Assembly (NCBI RefSeq): GCF_009858245.1
Contig: NZ_VMSB01000001.1
Span: 1,984,001 to 2,048,000 of the forward strand
DNA: 64,000 bases
From: Ornithinibacter aureus
GTDB lineage: Bacteria > Actinomycetota > Actinomycetes > Actinomycetales > Dermatophilaceae
Reading direction: 5' to 3'
Shown here: piece by piece, positions 9,381-18,352 of the stretch
Layout of the letters: each line of letters opens with the position of its first letter
Numbering within the stretch: position 1 is the first letter of the stretch
The notes under the pieces: generated by a model
Databases searched by the model: none
The model's input: only the letters and a program-made list of their open reading frames with translations
What the model was told of the DNA's origin: nothing
Made by a program: the position numbers and the translations under genes

Positions 9381-11449
9381 CGGGGTTGCTCCGAGATGAC
9401 CGTGCCACCGAGGATGCGCTCGACGACGGGCACCCCGACGTCGGCGAGGTCATCGATCGACTCGTCGTCGTCGCTGATCGCGGTGTCGTCGACGACGTGC
9501 TCGACGGGGGGCTGCTCGACCTCTTCGGCGACCACGGCCTTGGCCCGCTCGAACGGGCTGGCCCACGACGGTGCCGACTCCACCGGCGGCGGCGCGTCCG
9601 ACCAGCTGGCCGGCTCCCGCGTGGGCGACACGGGGGCCTGCGGGGTGGCGGATGGCGCTGGCGCTGGCGCGTTGACCTGCGGGCCGGATGCCGGGGAGCC
9701 GGGCGCGCTGTCGAGCGGCGGTGCCGGTGCCGGTGCCGGTGCGGGTCGGGACTCCTGCTGGGGCGAGCCGCCAGCGCTGCCGTCAGCACGCGCCGGGGCA
9801 GGTTCCACCGGATCGCCCTCGGACGGCTTGACCGCGTCGGAGGCCTGCCCGTCGATCCGCGCATCGACGCCGAGGACGTCGATGAGGGCCTGCCGTACGT
9901 AGTCGGCGTGGGCCCCGCGGCGGAAGGTCTCGACGAGCCCGACCGTGGAGATGCCGAGCAGCACCCTTTGCCCGTCGTAGTCGAGGACCTGCGCGTTCTG
10001 CGCCACGAACGTCCAGGTCACCCGCTTGTGGCGGCTCAACCACTCGAGCACGTCGGGCCAGGACCGCCGGATCGCGTCGGTATCGATGCCGCCGGCGCCG
10101 GCTGGCCTCGCGGGGGCAGCGTGCTGCGCTGGAGCCGCCGGGACTGGCGCGGGCTCGGCCACTGGCGCCGCAACTGGCGCGGTCACCGGCTCAGGCGCCG
10201 GTGCGGGCGCAGGCGCAGGAGCAGGTGCGGCCACCGGGGCGGGCGCAGGCACAGGTGCGGCGTAGGCAACCGCACCGGTCGGCACCCCACCCACGTCGAG
10301 GCGACGCTCGAGCCGGTCGAGGCGAGCGGCATACCCCGCCTCCCCCGCCGCCCCCGGCAGCAGCACGCGGGCCGCGATGAGCTCGAGCTGCAACCGCGGC
10401 GCCGTCGCCCCGGTCATCTCGGTGAGGCCGGCATTGACGACATCTGCCGCGCGCGACAGCGCCCCCGATCCGAAGGCAGCCGACTGCGCCATCATCCGCT
10501 CGAGCTGGTCCTGCGGGATGTGCCGCAGCACCTGCCCAGCCCCCTCACCGACCGCCGCCACGACGATGAGGTCACGCAGTCGTTCCAGGACGTCCTCGAC
10601 GAATCGCCGGGGGTCCAAGCCCGTCTCCACGACCCGGTCGATCGTGCGGAACACCGACCCGGCATCCCCTGCCGCGAACGCGTCGATCGCCCCGTCGAGC
10701 AGCTCACCGTCGGTGAAGCCGAGCAGCGCGGCAGCCGACTCGTACGTCAGCCCGGCCTCACCCGACCCGGCCATCAACTGGTCGAGCACGGACAGCGAGT
10801 CACGCACCGACCCCCCACCGGCCCGCACGACGAACGACAGCACCCCCGGCGCCACCGCCACGCCCTCGCGCACGCACAGCTCCTCCATGTAGCTGTGCAG
10901 GCGGGCTGGCGGAACGAGCCGGAACGGGTAGTGGTGGGTGCGCGAACGGATCGTGCCGATGACCTTCTCGGGCTCGGTCGTCGCGAACACGAACTTCACG
11001 TGCTCGGGCGGCTCCTCGACGATCTTCAGCAGCGCGTTGAACCCCTGCGGGGTCACCATGTGCGCCTCGTCGATGATGTAGATCTTGAAGCGGCTCTGCG
11101 CCGGGCCGTACGAGGCACGTTCGCGCAGGTCGCGGGCGTCGTCGACCCCACCGTGCGAGGCGGCGTCGATCTCGATGACGTCGACCGTTCCCGACCCGCC
11201 CCGGGCCAGCGCCACACAGGAGTCACAGGTGCCGCACGGGGTGGCGGTCGGGCCCTGTCCACAGTTCAGGCACCGGGCGAGGATGCGGGCACTCGTCGTC
11301 TTGCCGCACCCGCGGGGCCCGGAGAACAGGTAGGCGTGGTTGACGCGGCCGGTGCGCAGCGCCTGCATGAGCGGTTCGGTCACGTGCTCCTGCCCGATGA
11401 CGTCGGCGAACGTCTCGGGGCGGTAGCGGCGGTACAACGCAGTGCTCAC
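9377..11449 (-). CDS. dnaX: DNA polymerase III subunit gamma/tau
   Basis: The clamp-loader ATPase of the replicative polymerase, 690 residues. The start is the GTG at 11447-11449, giving VSTALYRRYRPETF, the canonical beginning. The P-loop GPRGCGKT is at residues 44-51, followed by a Cys4 zinc module (CLNCG, CGTCDSC), an IDEAHM Walker B and a sensor segment FATTEPEKV. A long Ala/Pro-rich low-complexity linker (about 10080-10280) joins domain III to the tau-like C-terminus. I see no A-run slippery site, so a frameshifted gamma form is not supported. Confidence 0.96.
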   Translation of the reverse strand: MSTALYRRYRPETFADVIGQEHVTEPLMQALRTGRVNHAYLFSGPRGCGKTTSARILARCLNCGQGPTATPCGTCDSCVALARGGSGTVDVIEIDAASHGGVDDARDLRERASYGPAQSRFKIYIIDEAHMVTPQGFNALLKIVEEPPEHVKFVFATTEPEKVIGTIRSRTHHYPFRLVPPARLHSYMEELCVREGVAVAPGVLSFVVRAGGGSVRDSLSVLDQLMAGSGEAGLTYESAAALLGFTDGELLDGAIDAFAAGDAGSVFRTIDRVVETGLDPRRFVEDVLERLRDLIVVAAVGEGAGQVLRHIPQDQLERMMAQSAAFGSGALSRAADVVNAGLTEMTGATAPRLQLELIAARVLLPGAAGEAGYAARLDRLERRLDVGGVPTGAVAYAAPVPAPAPVAAPAPAPAPAPAPEPVTAPVAAPVAEPAPVPAAPAQHAAPARPAGAGGIDTDAIRRSWPDVLEWLSRHKRVTWTFVAQNAQVLDYDGQRVLLGISTVGLVETFRRGAHADYVRQALIDVLGVDARIDGQASDAVKPSEGDPVEPAPARADGSAGGSPQQESRPAPAPAPAPPLDSAPGSPASGPQVNAPAPAPSATPQAPVSPTREPASWSDAPPPVESAPSWASPFERAKAVVAEEVEQPPVEHVVDDTAISDDDESIDDLADVGVPVVERILGGTVISEQPR

Positions 11450-11553
11450 CTGTCGAACCCTAGCCGCGATGCCGGACATCCCGTAGGCCGTGCCGTCACC
11501 TGTGGACGCCGCCCCGTGTGGGTGCTGGTTGGGTTCTCGGCCTCGACCCGACG

Positions 11554-11559
11554 TACGCT
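11554..11559 (+). promoter_or_regulatory. -10 element of the FrnE-like gene (leaderless)
   Basis: TACGCT lies 7 nt before the GTG at 11567, with TTGGGT at 11529-11534 as a weak -35. The gene faces away from dnaX. Confidence 0.5.
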
Positions 11560-11566
11560 GACAAAC

Positions 11567-12340
11567 GTGCGCATCGACGTCTGGTCCGACATCCTCTGCC
11601 CGTTCTGCCACCTCGGCAGGCGGCACCTCGAGCTTGCCCTCGAGCAGTTCGAGCACCGCGACGAGGTGGGGGTGGTCTGGCACAGCTTCCAGCTCGACCG
11701 CACCGCCGAGCCGGTCGACGACGCCCCGGTGATCGACCGGATCGCGACGAAGTACGGCGTCCCGCGCGAGCAGATGGTCGCCCAGCACGAGCAGATGGCG
11801 CGTGACGCGGCATCCGTCGGCCTTGACTTCCAGTGGGAGACGCTGCGCGGCGGCAACTCCTACGACGCCCACCGCCTCATCCACTTCGCCCGCACCCTCG
11901 GCCTCGAGGAGCCGCTCACGCAGCGCCTCATGACGGCCTGGTACTCCGAGGGCGAGGCCATCGGCGACCAGGACACCCTCGTGCGCCTCGCTGTCGAGGC
12001 TGGCCTCGAGGCGGATGCCGTCCGCGCCCTCCTCGCGAGCGACGAGCACGGCATCGACGTGCGCACCGACCTCGCCCTCGCCTCGCAGATCGGCATCACC
12101 TCGGTGCCGACCTTCGTCCTCGACCAGAAGTACGGCGTGACCGGCGCCCAGCCCGTCGAGGTGCTGCTCAGCTCCATCCGTCAGGTCTGGGACCTGCAGG
12201 GCACCGAGCCCGAACCGGTCGCCGAGGCGGGCGGCTGCGGTGGCGGGTGCTGTGGCGGTGTGTGCGGCAGCGACCGGGGTGAGGCGGCCGACGGCACCGA
12301 GGCCGCCGAGGCACCGGTGGCCGACCCCGCCCGGGCATAA
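11567..12340 (+). CDS. DsbA/FrnE family oxidoreductase with Cys-rich tail
   Basis: A 257-residue thioredoxin-fold protein of the FrnE/DsbA group, likely a cytoplasmic disulfide or thiol-transfer enzyme. The active-site CPFC follows the first strand (VRIDVWSDILCPFC), and the cis-Pro region reads ITSVPTFVLDQ near the end of the fold. An unusual C-terminal extension carries GGCGGGCCGG followed by VCGS and an acidic tail, adding five cysteines that could bind metal. The GTG start follows a TACGCT box by 7 nt. It is divergent from dnaX and convergent with the SRP RNA gene. Confidence 0.88.
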   Translation: MRIDVWSDILCPFCHLGRRHLELALEQFEHRDEVGVVWHSFQLDRTAEPVDDAPVIDRIATKYGVPREQMVAQHEQMARDAASVGLDFQWETLRGGNSYDAHRLIHFARTLGLEEPLTQRLMTAWYSEGEAIGDQDTLVRLAVEAGLEADAVRALLASDEHGIDVRTDLALASQIGITSVPTFVLDQKYGVTGAQPVEVLLSSIRQVWDLQGTEPEPVAEAGGCGGGCCGGVCGSDRGEAADGTEAAEAPVADPARA

Positions 12341-12341
12341 G

Positions 12342-12434
12342 GACACCCCGCGTACCTGGAAGAGCCCACCTGCCCTTGCTGCATTCCTGCCCTGGGGGAG
12401 TTCGGCGGGGTACCACCACGCGGGGTGCCGCTGG
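12342..12434 (-). ncRNA. ffs: Small signal recognition particle RNA (4.5S type)
   Basis: Read on the minus strand, the sequence carries the SRP domain IV core GGGCAGGAATGCAGCAAGG, the bacterial Ffh-binding loop with the conserved GGAA-like and AGCA motifs. Outer arms ACCCCGCGT and ACGCGGGGT close a long rod of about 90 nt. Proximity to dnaX is usual in actinobacteria. Exact 5' and 3' ends are approximate. Confidence 0.92.
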
Positions 12435-12436
12435 CA

Positions 12437-12466
12437 ATCCTAAGCGCCCTCACGGCATCCGACTAA
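12437..12466 (-). promoter_or_regulatory. Promoter of the SRP RNA gene
   Basis: On the minus strand TTAGTC (12461-12466) and TAGGAT (12437-12442) are separated by 18 nt and lie just before the predicted RNA start. Confidence 0.55.
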
Positions 12467-12488
12467 ATCGCCTGACGAGAAGGACGAC

Positions 12489-12956
12489 ATGACCCCCCGA
12501 ACGCTGTTCACCTGGCTCGCTCGCGCCGAGGTGGTGACCTGGACGCTGCTGCTCATTGGCATGGCGCTGAAGTACGTCACCCGCACGACCGATCTCGGCG
12601 TCAGCGTGTTCGGGTTGGTGCACGGCGTGGTGTTCCTCGCGTTCGTGCTCGTGACGGTCGTGCTGTGGGTCGACCAGCGCTGGCCGCTTCGCGAGGTCGT
12701 GCTCGTGCTCGCCTGCGGCATCCCGCCGTTCGCGACGCTGTACGCCGAGCGGCGGGTCGAGCGCCTCCAGCTCGCGCCGAGCCGCTGGCGACTGCGGGCC
12801 GGCGGCGACGAAGCGGCATCGGTGCCCGAGCGTGCCGTCGCAGCCGCTCTCGCCCGGCCGGTTGCCGCCGCCCTCGTCGGGGCGCTCGCCGTGGGGGCCG
12901 CGACGCTCGTGCTCCTGCTCATCGGCCCGCCGCCGGTGCCGGGCAGCGGCGCCTGA
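12489..12956 (+). CDS. DUF3817 integral membrane protein
   Basis: A 155-residue protein of the DUF3817 family, whose function is unknown. Three hydrophobic segments form the DUF3817 core (about residues 8-30, 38-60 and 68-85), and a fourth lies near the C-terminus (about 120-145). The recognisable sequence is RTTDLGVSVFGLVHG followed by FLAFVLVTVVLWVDQRW. GAAGGA stands 5-6 nt before the ATG. It lies just upstream of, and divergent from, the SRP RNA gene, so their promoters share about 45 nt. Confidence 0.85.
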   Translation: MTPRTLFTWLARAEVVTWTLLLIGMALKYVTRTTDLGVSVFGLVHGVVFLAFVLVTVVLWVDQRWPLREVVLVLACGIPPFATLYAERRVERLQLAPSRWRLRAGGDEAASVPERAVAAALARPVAAALVGALAVGAATLVLLLIGPPPVPGSGA

Positions 12957-12996
12957 ACGTTCGCGGCGCCACTGCACCGCCCGTGACGGCCGCGGC

Positions 12997-13902
12997 TCAG
13001 GGGAGCATGAAGACCAGCGGCTGGGCGGTCGCCAGCGCGGGGGCAACCGCGCCGATGAGCATCGAGGCGCCGATCGAGAGCCAGAACCCGGCCCAGCCGC
13101 CGTACCTGCGGTGGGACATCGATCCCGTCGACCGCGGGGGCCCGTCACGGGCAGCCACCTCGTCGAGCGGTGCGTCCGGCGGCCGTGGCCGGAGGATTTC
13201 GAGCACGGCAAGGGCGAGCAGCCCCAGGCCGAACGGCAGTCCGAGCATCCAGAACCAGAACCAACGGTTCCCGCGGCTCGGCCTCGGGCCCATGATGACG
13301 ACAAGCAGCGCACCGAGGCTCAGTGCCGAGCCGGCCTTGCCGACGCCGCCGGAGAACGTCGTGAAGGTCACCGACGTGGTGCGGTCCTCGATGCCGTTCG
13401 TGTCGAGGCGATCGGCGATGGCCTCGAGCGCCAACGGCGAGGCGATGTTGGGGTCGACGACCCGCAGGGCCGCCACGGGCGCGTCCACCCAGTAGGCGAT
13501 CGTGGGCCTGCCGTTGCCCGTGGACCACTCGTCGGCGTCCGGCTCACGCAGGGCGTCACGACCCTGCTCCGGGCCAGGGCTGACCTCGGGGCTGTTCGTC
13601 GAGACGAACCAGCCACTGGGTTTGTCGACGAGAGTGACCACCGCGAAGCCCATGACCTCCCCCGTGGCCAGGTCCGACTCGACCTGGCCGGGCGGCACGA
13701 CGCGCGGTTGGGTGACCCACGTCGCGGTCAGCCAGATGGCCCAGGCCAGCACGGCAACGACACCGAGCACCTGCCTGAGTGGAGCCTGCGCGAGGGTGAG
13801 TCGGATGCCGGCGAGCCAAGGCGCGCTCTGCGTCACCGACGGTCGATCGTCGCGTGTGGCGACCATGCGCTGGCCGCCTCCTGATGCTCCCCCGGTGCTC
13901 AT
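12997..13902 (-). CDS. Membrane protein of unknown function
   Basis: A 301-residue protein I do not recognise. One TM helix lies near residues 45-62, followed by an extracytoplasmic domain of about 130 residues (to roughly residue 190), then two to three helices (about 195-215, 220-240, 275-297). The N-terminal 30 residues are Gly/Ser/Thr-rich. The arrangement (TM, large loop, several TMs) suggests a sensor or envelope component, but no motif supports a function. It converges with the DUF3817 gene. Confidence 0.72.
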   Translation of the reverse strand: MSTGGASGGGQRMVATRDDRPSVTQSAPWLAGIRLTLAQAPLRQVLGVVAVLAWAIWLTATWVTQPRVVPPGQVESDLATGEVMGFAVVTLVDKPSGWFVSTNSPEVSPGPEQGRDALREPDADEWSTGNGRPTIAYWVDAPVAALRVVDPNIASPLALEAIADRLDTNGIEDRTTSVTFTTFSGGVGKAGSALSLGALLVVIMGPRPSRGNRWFWFWMLGLPFGLGLLALAVLEILRPRPPDAPLDEVAARDGPPRSTGSMSHRRYGGWAGFWLSIGASMLIGAVAPALATAQPLVFMLP

Positions 13903-13963
13903 CGCGCCATCATCGCACCGCCGCGATTTCGGGGCGAGCGTTCCCTCTAGTAACCTCGCCCGC

Positions 13964-14051
13964 GGAGGATTCGCATAGTGGCCTAGTGCGCACGATTGGA
14001 AATCGTGTTGGGATAAAACCCTCGGGGGTTCAAATCCCCCATCCTCCGCCA
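13964..14051 (+). tRNA. tRNA-Ser(GGA)
   Basis: A class II tRNA. The acceptor GGAGGAT pairs with ATCCTCC, the anticodon arm is CACGA-TTGGAAA-TCGTG giving anticodon GGA, there is a long variable arm, and the T-arm is GGGGGTTCAAATCCCCC. The discriminator is G and CCA is encoded. TAGTAA at 13948-13953 is a possible -10. Confidence 0.97.
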
Positions 14052-14054
14052 GCC

Positions 14055-14088
14055 GAGGAGCCCCGGTCGCCTGCGACCGGGGCTCCTC
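14055..14088 (+). terminator. Intrinsic terminator after tRNA-Ser(GGA)
   Basis: A perfect 16-bp stem (14055-14070 with 14073-14088) closed by a 2-nt spacer starts 4 nt after the tRNA and is followed by a short T-containing stretch. It also lies downstream of the convergent minus-strand gene. Confidence 0.8.
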
Positions 14089-14106
14089 TGTGCGTTTCGT
14101 GGCACG

Positions 14107-15138
14107 TCAGGCGAGCGGCAGCCCTGAACCGACTCGGCACCGGGCGTCGTGCAGGGCGATCAGGCGCTGCTCGTCGACGGTGGGTATCGCCCCTGACGCG
14201 CTGACCAGCCGGCACACGGCGTAGCCGTCGCACTTCTGGCGGTACTGCGCCAGCCACTCCTCATGACCCTGTCGCGCCCGCTCGTCGGCGAAGGGCCACC
14301 GCCAGGACGGTGCGCCCCAGTCCACCCGGAACGGCTTCGGCGTCAGCCGCGCCCGGTAGCTGTCGTGCGTGGCACAGAGCTCCACGTACAGCGGGTCCGA
14401 CGACAACTCCGTCAGCAGGTCCCGCGCCCGCGGCGACATCGGCGGTGCCTGCGCCCCCGTGACGATGACCCTCAGCCCCGCGGCCGTCCGGTACACCCGC
14501 ACCCCCAGCTCGGGATGCCGCTGCGCGAACGCCCACACCGGCTCGCACGCCCGGCGTTCGACGCTCTCCTGGTCCGTCGGGGCGGGCAGGTCGGCTGCGC
14601 GCACCACCTCCGACGCCGGCCGGTCCTGAGGTCGGGGGTCCTGGGGTCGGGGGTCCTGCGGCGACGTGGTCATCGGCGTGGGTTCCGGGCCCCCGGAGAC
14701 CACCCGCCACAGCCGGGTCAAGAATCCACCGCCCACCGACGCGCCTCCAACGCCGTCGGATGCCGTGTCACCCCCACCGGCATCCCCCTCACCTCCCAGC
14801 TCTGGCACGTCGACGTCGGCGATGAACAGCACGTCCGAGCACAGCACCTCGCACCCCATCCGGTTGCGGGTGACCACCCCCAGCCGGTGACCCGACGACG
14901 AGGCGACCTCCTCGAGGATCGGCTCACGCAACGGCATCCGGGGGTAGTAGCCGCGCCCGTCCGGCAGACCGCCCTCCACGGCCACCCGCTCCAGCGCCTC
15001 CGCCAAGCGCGAGCGCGCCACCCCCTGGGCGTCGAACTCCGAGGTCTGCGACCAGCCCCACACGACGAGCTCTCCGCCCTCGGCCCCGAGGTGCGGGCTG
15101 AAGCCCGATGCCGTGGCCCAGTACTGGGGAATCTCCAT
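14107..15138 (-). CDS. Conserved hypothetical protein (MEIPQYWA... family)
   Basis: A 343-residue soluble protein I recognise only as a conserved hypothetical family. The start chosen is the ATG at 15136-15138 (MEIPQYWATASGF), because the further upstream extension is Arg-rich and unlike protein. Two conserved-looking parts are separated by a low-complexity Gly/Pro/Gln linker (about residues 130-185). The first has YYPRMPLREPILEEV and VVTRNRMGCEVL. The second has GVRVYRTAAGLRVIVTG. A CAGACT box 6 nt before the ATG may be a leaderless -10. No catalytic motif is identifiable. Confidence 0.75.
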   Translation of the reverse strand: MEIPQYWATASGFSPHLGAEGGELVVWGWSQTSEFDAQGVARSRLAEALERVAVEGGLPDGRGYYPRMPLREPILEEVASSSGHRLGVVTRNRMGCEVLCSDVLFIADVDVPELGGEGDAGGGDTASDGVGGASVGGGFLTRLWRVVSGGPEPTPMTTSPQDPRPQDPRPQDRPASEVVRAADLPAPTDQESVERRACEPVWAFAQRHPELGVRVYRTAAGLRVIVTGAQAPPMSPRARDLLTELSSDPLYVELCATHDSYRARLTPKPFRVDWGAPSWRWPFADERARQGHEEWLAQYRQKCDGYAVCRLVSASGAIPTVDEQRLIALHDARCRVGSGLPLA

Positions 15139-15241
15139 CCGGGCAGTCTGGCATTCCGCTCGTCGCGCGAACCGCCCGCCCACGGACGGTTCCTACCGCA
15201 CCGGTGGCGCCGAACGCTCACCCTCAGCACGATGAGGTTCC

Positions 15242-17149
15242 ATGAGCAACGGCGCCTACGCAGCGGCATACGAGCAGTCGATCTCCGACCCGACGACGTT
15301 CTGGGGCGACGCCTCCAGGGCCATCGAGTGGATCACCGAGCCCACGACGGTGCTCGACGACACCAACCCGCCGTTCTACCGGTGGTTTCGCGGCGGATCC
15401 CTCAACACCTGCTTCAACGCCCTCGACCGGCACGTGCGCGACGGCCGCGGCGAGCAGGCCGCGCTGATCTACGACAGCCCGGTCACCTCGACGGTCGAGA
15501 CGATCAGCTACGCCGAGCTGCTCACCCGGGTCGCGACGTTCGCCGGCGCGCTGGACTCGCTCGGCGTCACCAAGGGCGACCGGGTCGTCATCTACATGCC
15601 GATGGTGCCCGAGGCCGTCGTCGCGATGCTCGCGTGCGCCCGGCTCGGTGCGATCCACTCGGTCGTCTTCGGCGGGTTCGCCCCGGCCGAGCTCGCGGCG
15701 CGCATCGAGGACGCGAAGCCCAAGGTGATCGTCGCGGCATCCTGCGGCATCGAACCCAGCCGGGTCGTGGAGTACAAGCCGATGCTCGATGCCGCGCTCG
15801 ACCGCAGCAGCCACACGCCCGAGTCGGTCATCGTCCTGCAGCGCGAGCAGGCCGCCGCGTCCGTCGGCGAGCGCGACACCGACTGGGAGGAACTGGACTG
15901 GGACGAGCTCGTCACCGACGCCGAGCCGGTCGGCTGCGTCGAGGTCGAGGCGACTGACCCGCTCTACGTCCTCTACACCTCGGGCACGACCGGGCGACCC
16001 AAGGGCATCGTGCGCGACAACGGCGGCCACGCCGTGGCGCTGCGGTGGTCGATGGCCAACGTCTACGGCATCGAGCCCGGGGACGTGTGGTTCACGGCAT
16101 CCGACGTCGGCTGGGTCGTCGGCCACTCCTACATCGTGTACGCGCCGCTGCTCACGGGCGCGACGACCGTGCTCTACGAGGGCAAGCCCGTCGGCACCCC
16201 CGACGCGAGCGCCTTCTGGCGGGTCATCGCCCAGCACGGGGTGAAGGCGATGTTCACCGCGCCGACCGCCTACCGGGCCATCAAGCGCGAGGACCCGACC
16301 GGGTCCCTCATGGCCGGTCACGACCTGTCGAGCCTGCAGACCGTGTTCCTCGCGGGCGAACGCCTGGACCCCGACACCTATGAGTGGGCCAGCCAGGTGC
16401 TCGGCGTGCCGATCGTCGACAACTGGTGGCAGACCGAGACCGGCTGGCCGATCGCGGCGAACCTGCGCGGCCTGGAGCCGATGCCGATCAAGGCGGGCTC
16501 TCCGTCGGTGCGCGTGCCCGGCTACGACGTGCAGGTGCTCGACGACGCCGGCCAGCCGGTGCCGCCCGGCCACGAGGGCGCCATCGCCATCAAGCTGCCG
16601 CTTCCGCCCGGCACCCTGCCCACCCTGTGGGAGGACGACGAGCGCTACGTCGCCGGCTACCTCTCGGTGTACGAGGGGTACTACCTCACCGGTGACGGCG
16701 GGATGATCGACGACGACGGCTACCTCTACGTCATGGGACGTACCGACGACGTGCTCAACGTCGCCGGCCACCGGCTGTCGACCGGCTCGATCGAGGCCGC
16801 GCTGGCCGGTCACCCCGCGGTCGCCGAGTGTGCGGTCATCGGAGTGGCCGACGACTTCAAGGGCCAGGTCCCGCGTGGGCTCGTCGTGCTCAAGGGTGGC
16901 ATCGACGGCACTGGCGACGAGGGTGTGCGCATCTGCAAGGAGCTCGTGCAGCGGGTGCGTGACGAGGTCGGCGCGGTCGCGAGCCTGAGGCAGGTCGACA
17001 TCGTCGCCGGGCTGCCGAAGACGCGCTCGGGCAAGATCCTGCGCAAGACGATGCGGGAGCTGGCCGACGGCAAGGTGCCCACGGTGCCCGGCACGATCGA
17101 GGACGCGTCGGTGCTCGACGCCCTCGGCCCGGTGCTGCGCCCCGCCTGA
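15242..17149 (+). CDS. prpE: Propionyl-CoA synthetase
   Basis: An acyl-CoA synthetase of 635 residues that activates propionate (or acetate) via an acyl-adenylate. The N-terminal NPPFYRWFRGGSLNTCFNA block and the adenylate motif YTSGTTGRPKGIVRDNGGH are characteristic of PrpE rather than Acs. WWQTETGWPI and the C-terminal RSGKILRKTMR with the acetylatable Lys are present. It stands alone with no prpBCD genes in the window. The ATG at 15242 gives the expected N-terminus, and TGAGG lies just upstream. Confidence 0.92.
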   Translation: MSNGAYAAAYEQSISDPTTFWGDASRAIEWITEPTTVLDDTNPPFYRWFRGGSLNTCFNALDRHVRDGRGEQAALIYDSPVTSTVETISYAELLTRVATFAGALDSLGVTKGDRVVIYMPMVPEAVVAMLACARLGAIHSVVFGGFAPAELAARIEDAKPKVIVAASCGIEPSRVVEYKPMLDAALDRSSHTPESVIVLQREQAAASVGERDTDWEELDWDELVTDAEPVGCVEVEATDPLYVLYTSGTTGRPKGIVRDNGGHAVALRWSMANVYGIEPGDVWFTASDVGWVVGHSYIVYAPLLTGATTVLYEGKPVGTPDASAFWRVIAQHGVKAMFTAPTAYRAIKREDPTGSLMAGHDLSSLQTVFLAGERLDPDTYEWASQVLGVPIVDNWWQTETGWPIAANLRGLEPMPIKAGSPSVRVPGYDVQVLDDAGQPVPPGHEGAIAIKLPLPPGTLPTLWEDDERYVAGYLSVYEGYYLTGDGGMIDDDGYLYVMGRTDDVLNVAGHRLSTGSIEAALAGHPAVAECAVIGVADDFKGQVPRGLVVLKGGIDGTGDEGVRICKELVQRVRDEVGAVASLRQVDIVAGLPKTRSGKILRKTMRELADGKVPTVPGTIEDASVLDALGPVLRPA

Positions 17150-17192
17150 ACGGGTGGCCTGACGGCGTGGTGGGGCCTCCGGCGCGGGGGTC

Positions 17193-17286
17193 GACGCAGT
17201 AGTTCGGCCTGCGACCGGTAATTGCTGCGTGCCATCCGAACTTGTGCATGCTGGGAAGTAGCGCGCGGCATCCGAACTTCTGCGTT
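17193..17286. repeat. Complex intergenic repeat, related to 44449-44506
   Basis: Contains GACGCAGTAGTTCGG, TTGCTGCGTGCCATCCGAAC and a further GGCATCCGAACTTCTGCG. The arms AGTTCGG and CCGAACT can pair in more than one register. The words ACGCAGTAGTT, TTGCTGCG and ATCCGAA recur in the intergenic repeat near 44.45 kb, so these are two copies of one repeat family. The copy here lies between two plus-strand genes. Confidence 0.6.
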
Positions 17287-17353
17287 CCGCCGACAGCGGT
17301 TCGGTGAGCGGACCCTCGGGCGGGCTGCGCACCATCAGGGCGACGATGGCCCC

Positions 17354-18277
17354 GTGGAGAGCGTCATCCTGGGGTTCGCGACGATCGTCGCGGTCATCGG
17401 CGTCGGCGCGCTGGTCGCCCACCTCGGGGTCGTCGACCTCGGCGCGCAACAGGTGCTCAGTCGAGTCGCATTCTTCGTGGCATCTCCCGCGCTGCTCGTC
17501 ACGACCGTGGCCGACGCCGATGTCAGCGACGTGCTGTCGCGCGGGCTGGCCGCGACGGTGGTCGCGGTCGTCATACCCGCGGCGACCTACGTGCTGATCG
17601 CGCGGTGGCGTTGGCGTCGATCGGCCGGTGAACGAGTCATCGGCGCGCTCTCGAGCTCCTACGTCAACGCCGGTAACCTCGGCCTCCCCGTGGCTGCCTA
17701 CGTTCTCGGAGACGCAGCACTGGTCGCGCCGACCCTGCTGCTGCAGCTTCTCGTGCTCCAGCCCCTGGCCCTGGCGGTCCTCGACGCCGACGTGCGCGGC
17801 ACCCGACCGTCGGTCTCCGAGGTGTTGCTGCGGCCGTTCACGAACCCCCTGACGATCGGCACCCTCGTGGGGCTCCTCCTGTCGATCACGGGATGGCGCC
17901 TGCCCCCGCTCGTCGCCGACCCGGTCGAGCTGATCGGGGCCATGGCCGTGCCCGGCATGCTGCTCGCCTACGGCATCTCGCTACGTCTGGGCCCCGGGTT
18001 CGGCGGAGACGTGCCCCCTGGCGAGCTGGCGCTGACGAGCGGGCTCAAGCTCGTCGTCCAGCCTCTGGTCGCGTATGCCGTGGCGCACCACGCGCTCGGT
18101 CTGTCGGGTCACGCCCTGCTCGCCGTCGTCGTGTGCGCGAGCCTGCCCACGGCGCAGAACATCTTCGTGCACGCCACCCGCTACGACCGGTCGAGCACCT
18201 TGGCGCGCGACACCATCCTCGTGACGACGACCGGGGCGGTGCCGCTGATCATGCTCGTGGTCTGGTTGCTCGGCTGA
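17354..18277 (+). CDS. AEC family transporter
   Basis: A 307-residue membrane protein of the auxin efflux carrier family, which exports small organic acids or amino-acid derivatives. About ten hydrophobic helices are arranged as two five-helix halves. The family signature SSSYVNAGNLGLPVAAYVLGD lies near residue 95, and the second-half counterpart is SLPTAQNIFVHATRYD. The GTG at 17354 was chosen because the hydrophobic N-terminus starts immediately after it. The substrate is unknown. Confidence 0.87.
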   Translation: MESVILGFATIVAVIGVGALVAHLGVVDLGAQQVLSRVAFFVASPALLVTTVADADVSDVLSRGLAATVVAVVIPAATYVLIARWRWRRSAGERVIGALSSSYVNAGNLGLPVAAYVLGDAALVAPTLLLQLLVLQPLALAVLDADVRGTRPSVSEVLLRPFTNPLTIGTLVGLLLSITGWRLPPLVADPVELIGAMAVPGMLLAYGISLRLGPGFGGDVPPGELALTSGLKLVVQPLVAYAVAHHALGLSGHALLAVVVCASLPTAQNIFVHATRYDRSSTLARDTILVTTTGAVPLIMLVVWLLG

Positions 18278-18352
18278 GGAGGTTGCGAGCGGATGCCGGG
18301 TGGCCGGCATCCGCTCGCGGGCCGGCATCCGAACGTGGTCCAGAATGTCGCC

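Noticed and set aside
9377-11449. Programmed frameshift for a gamma form of DnaX
   Set aside because: No A-rich slippery heptamer or following hairpin was found.
9386-12340. A 984-codon open frame on the plus strand opposite dnaX
   Set aside because: It is a high-GC shadow of dnaX. Only the last 257 codons (from 11567) have protein-like sequence and a promoter.
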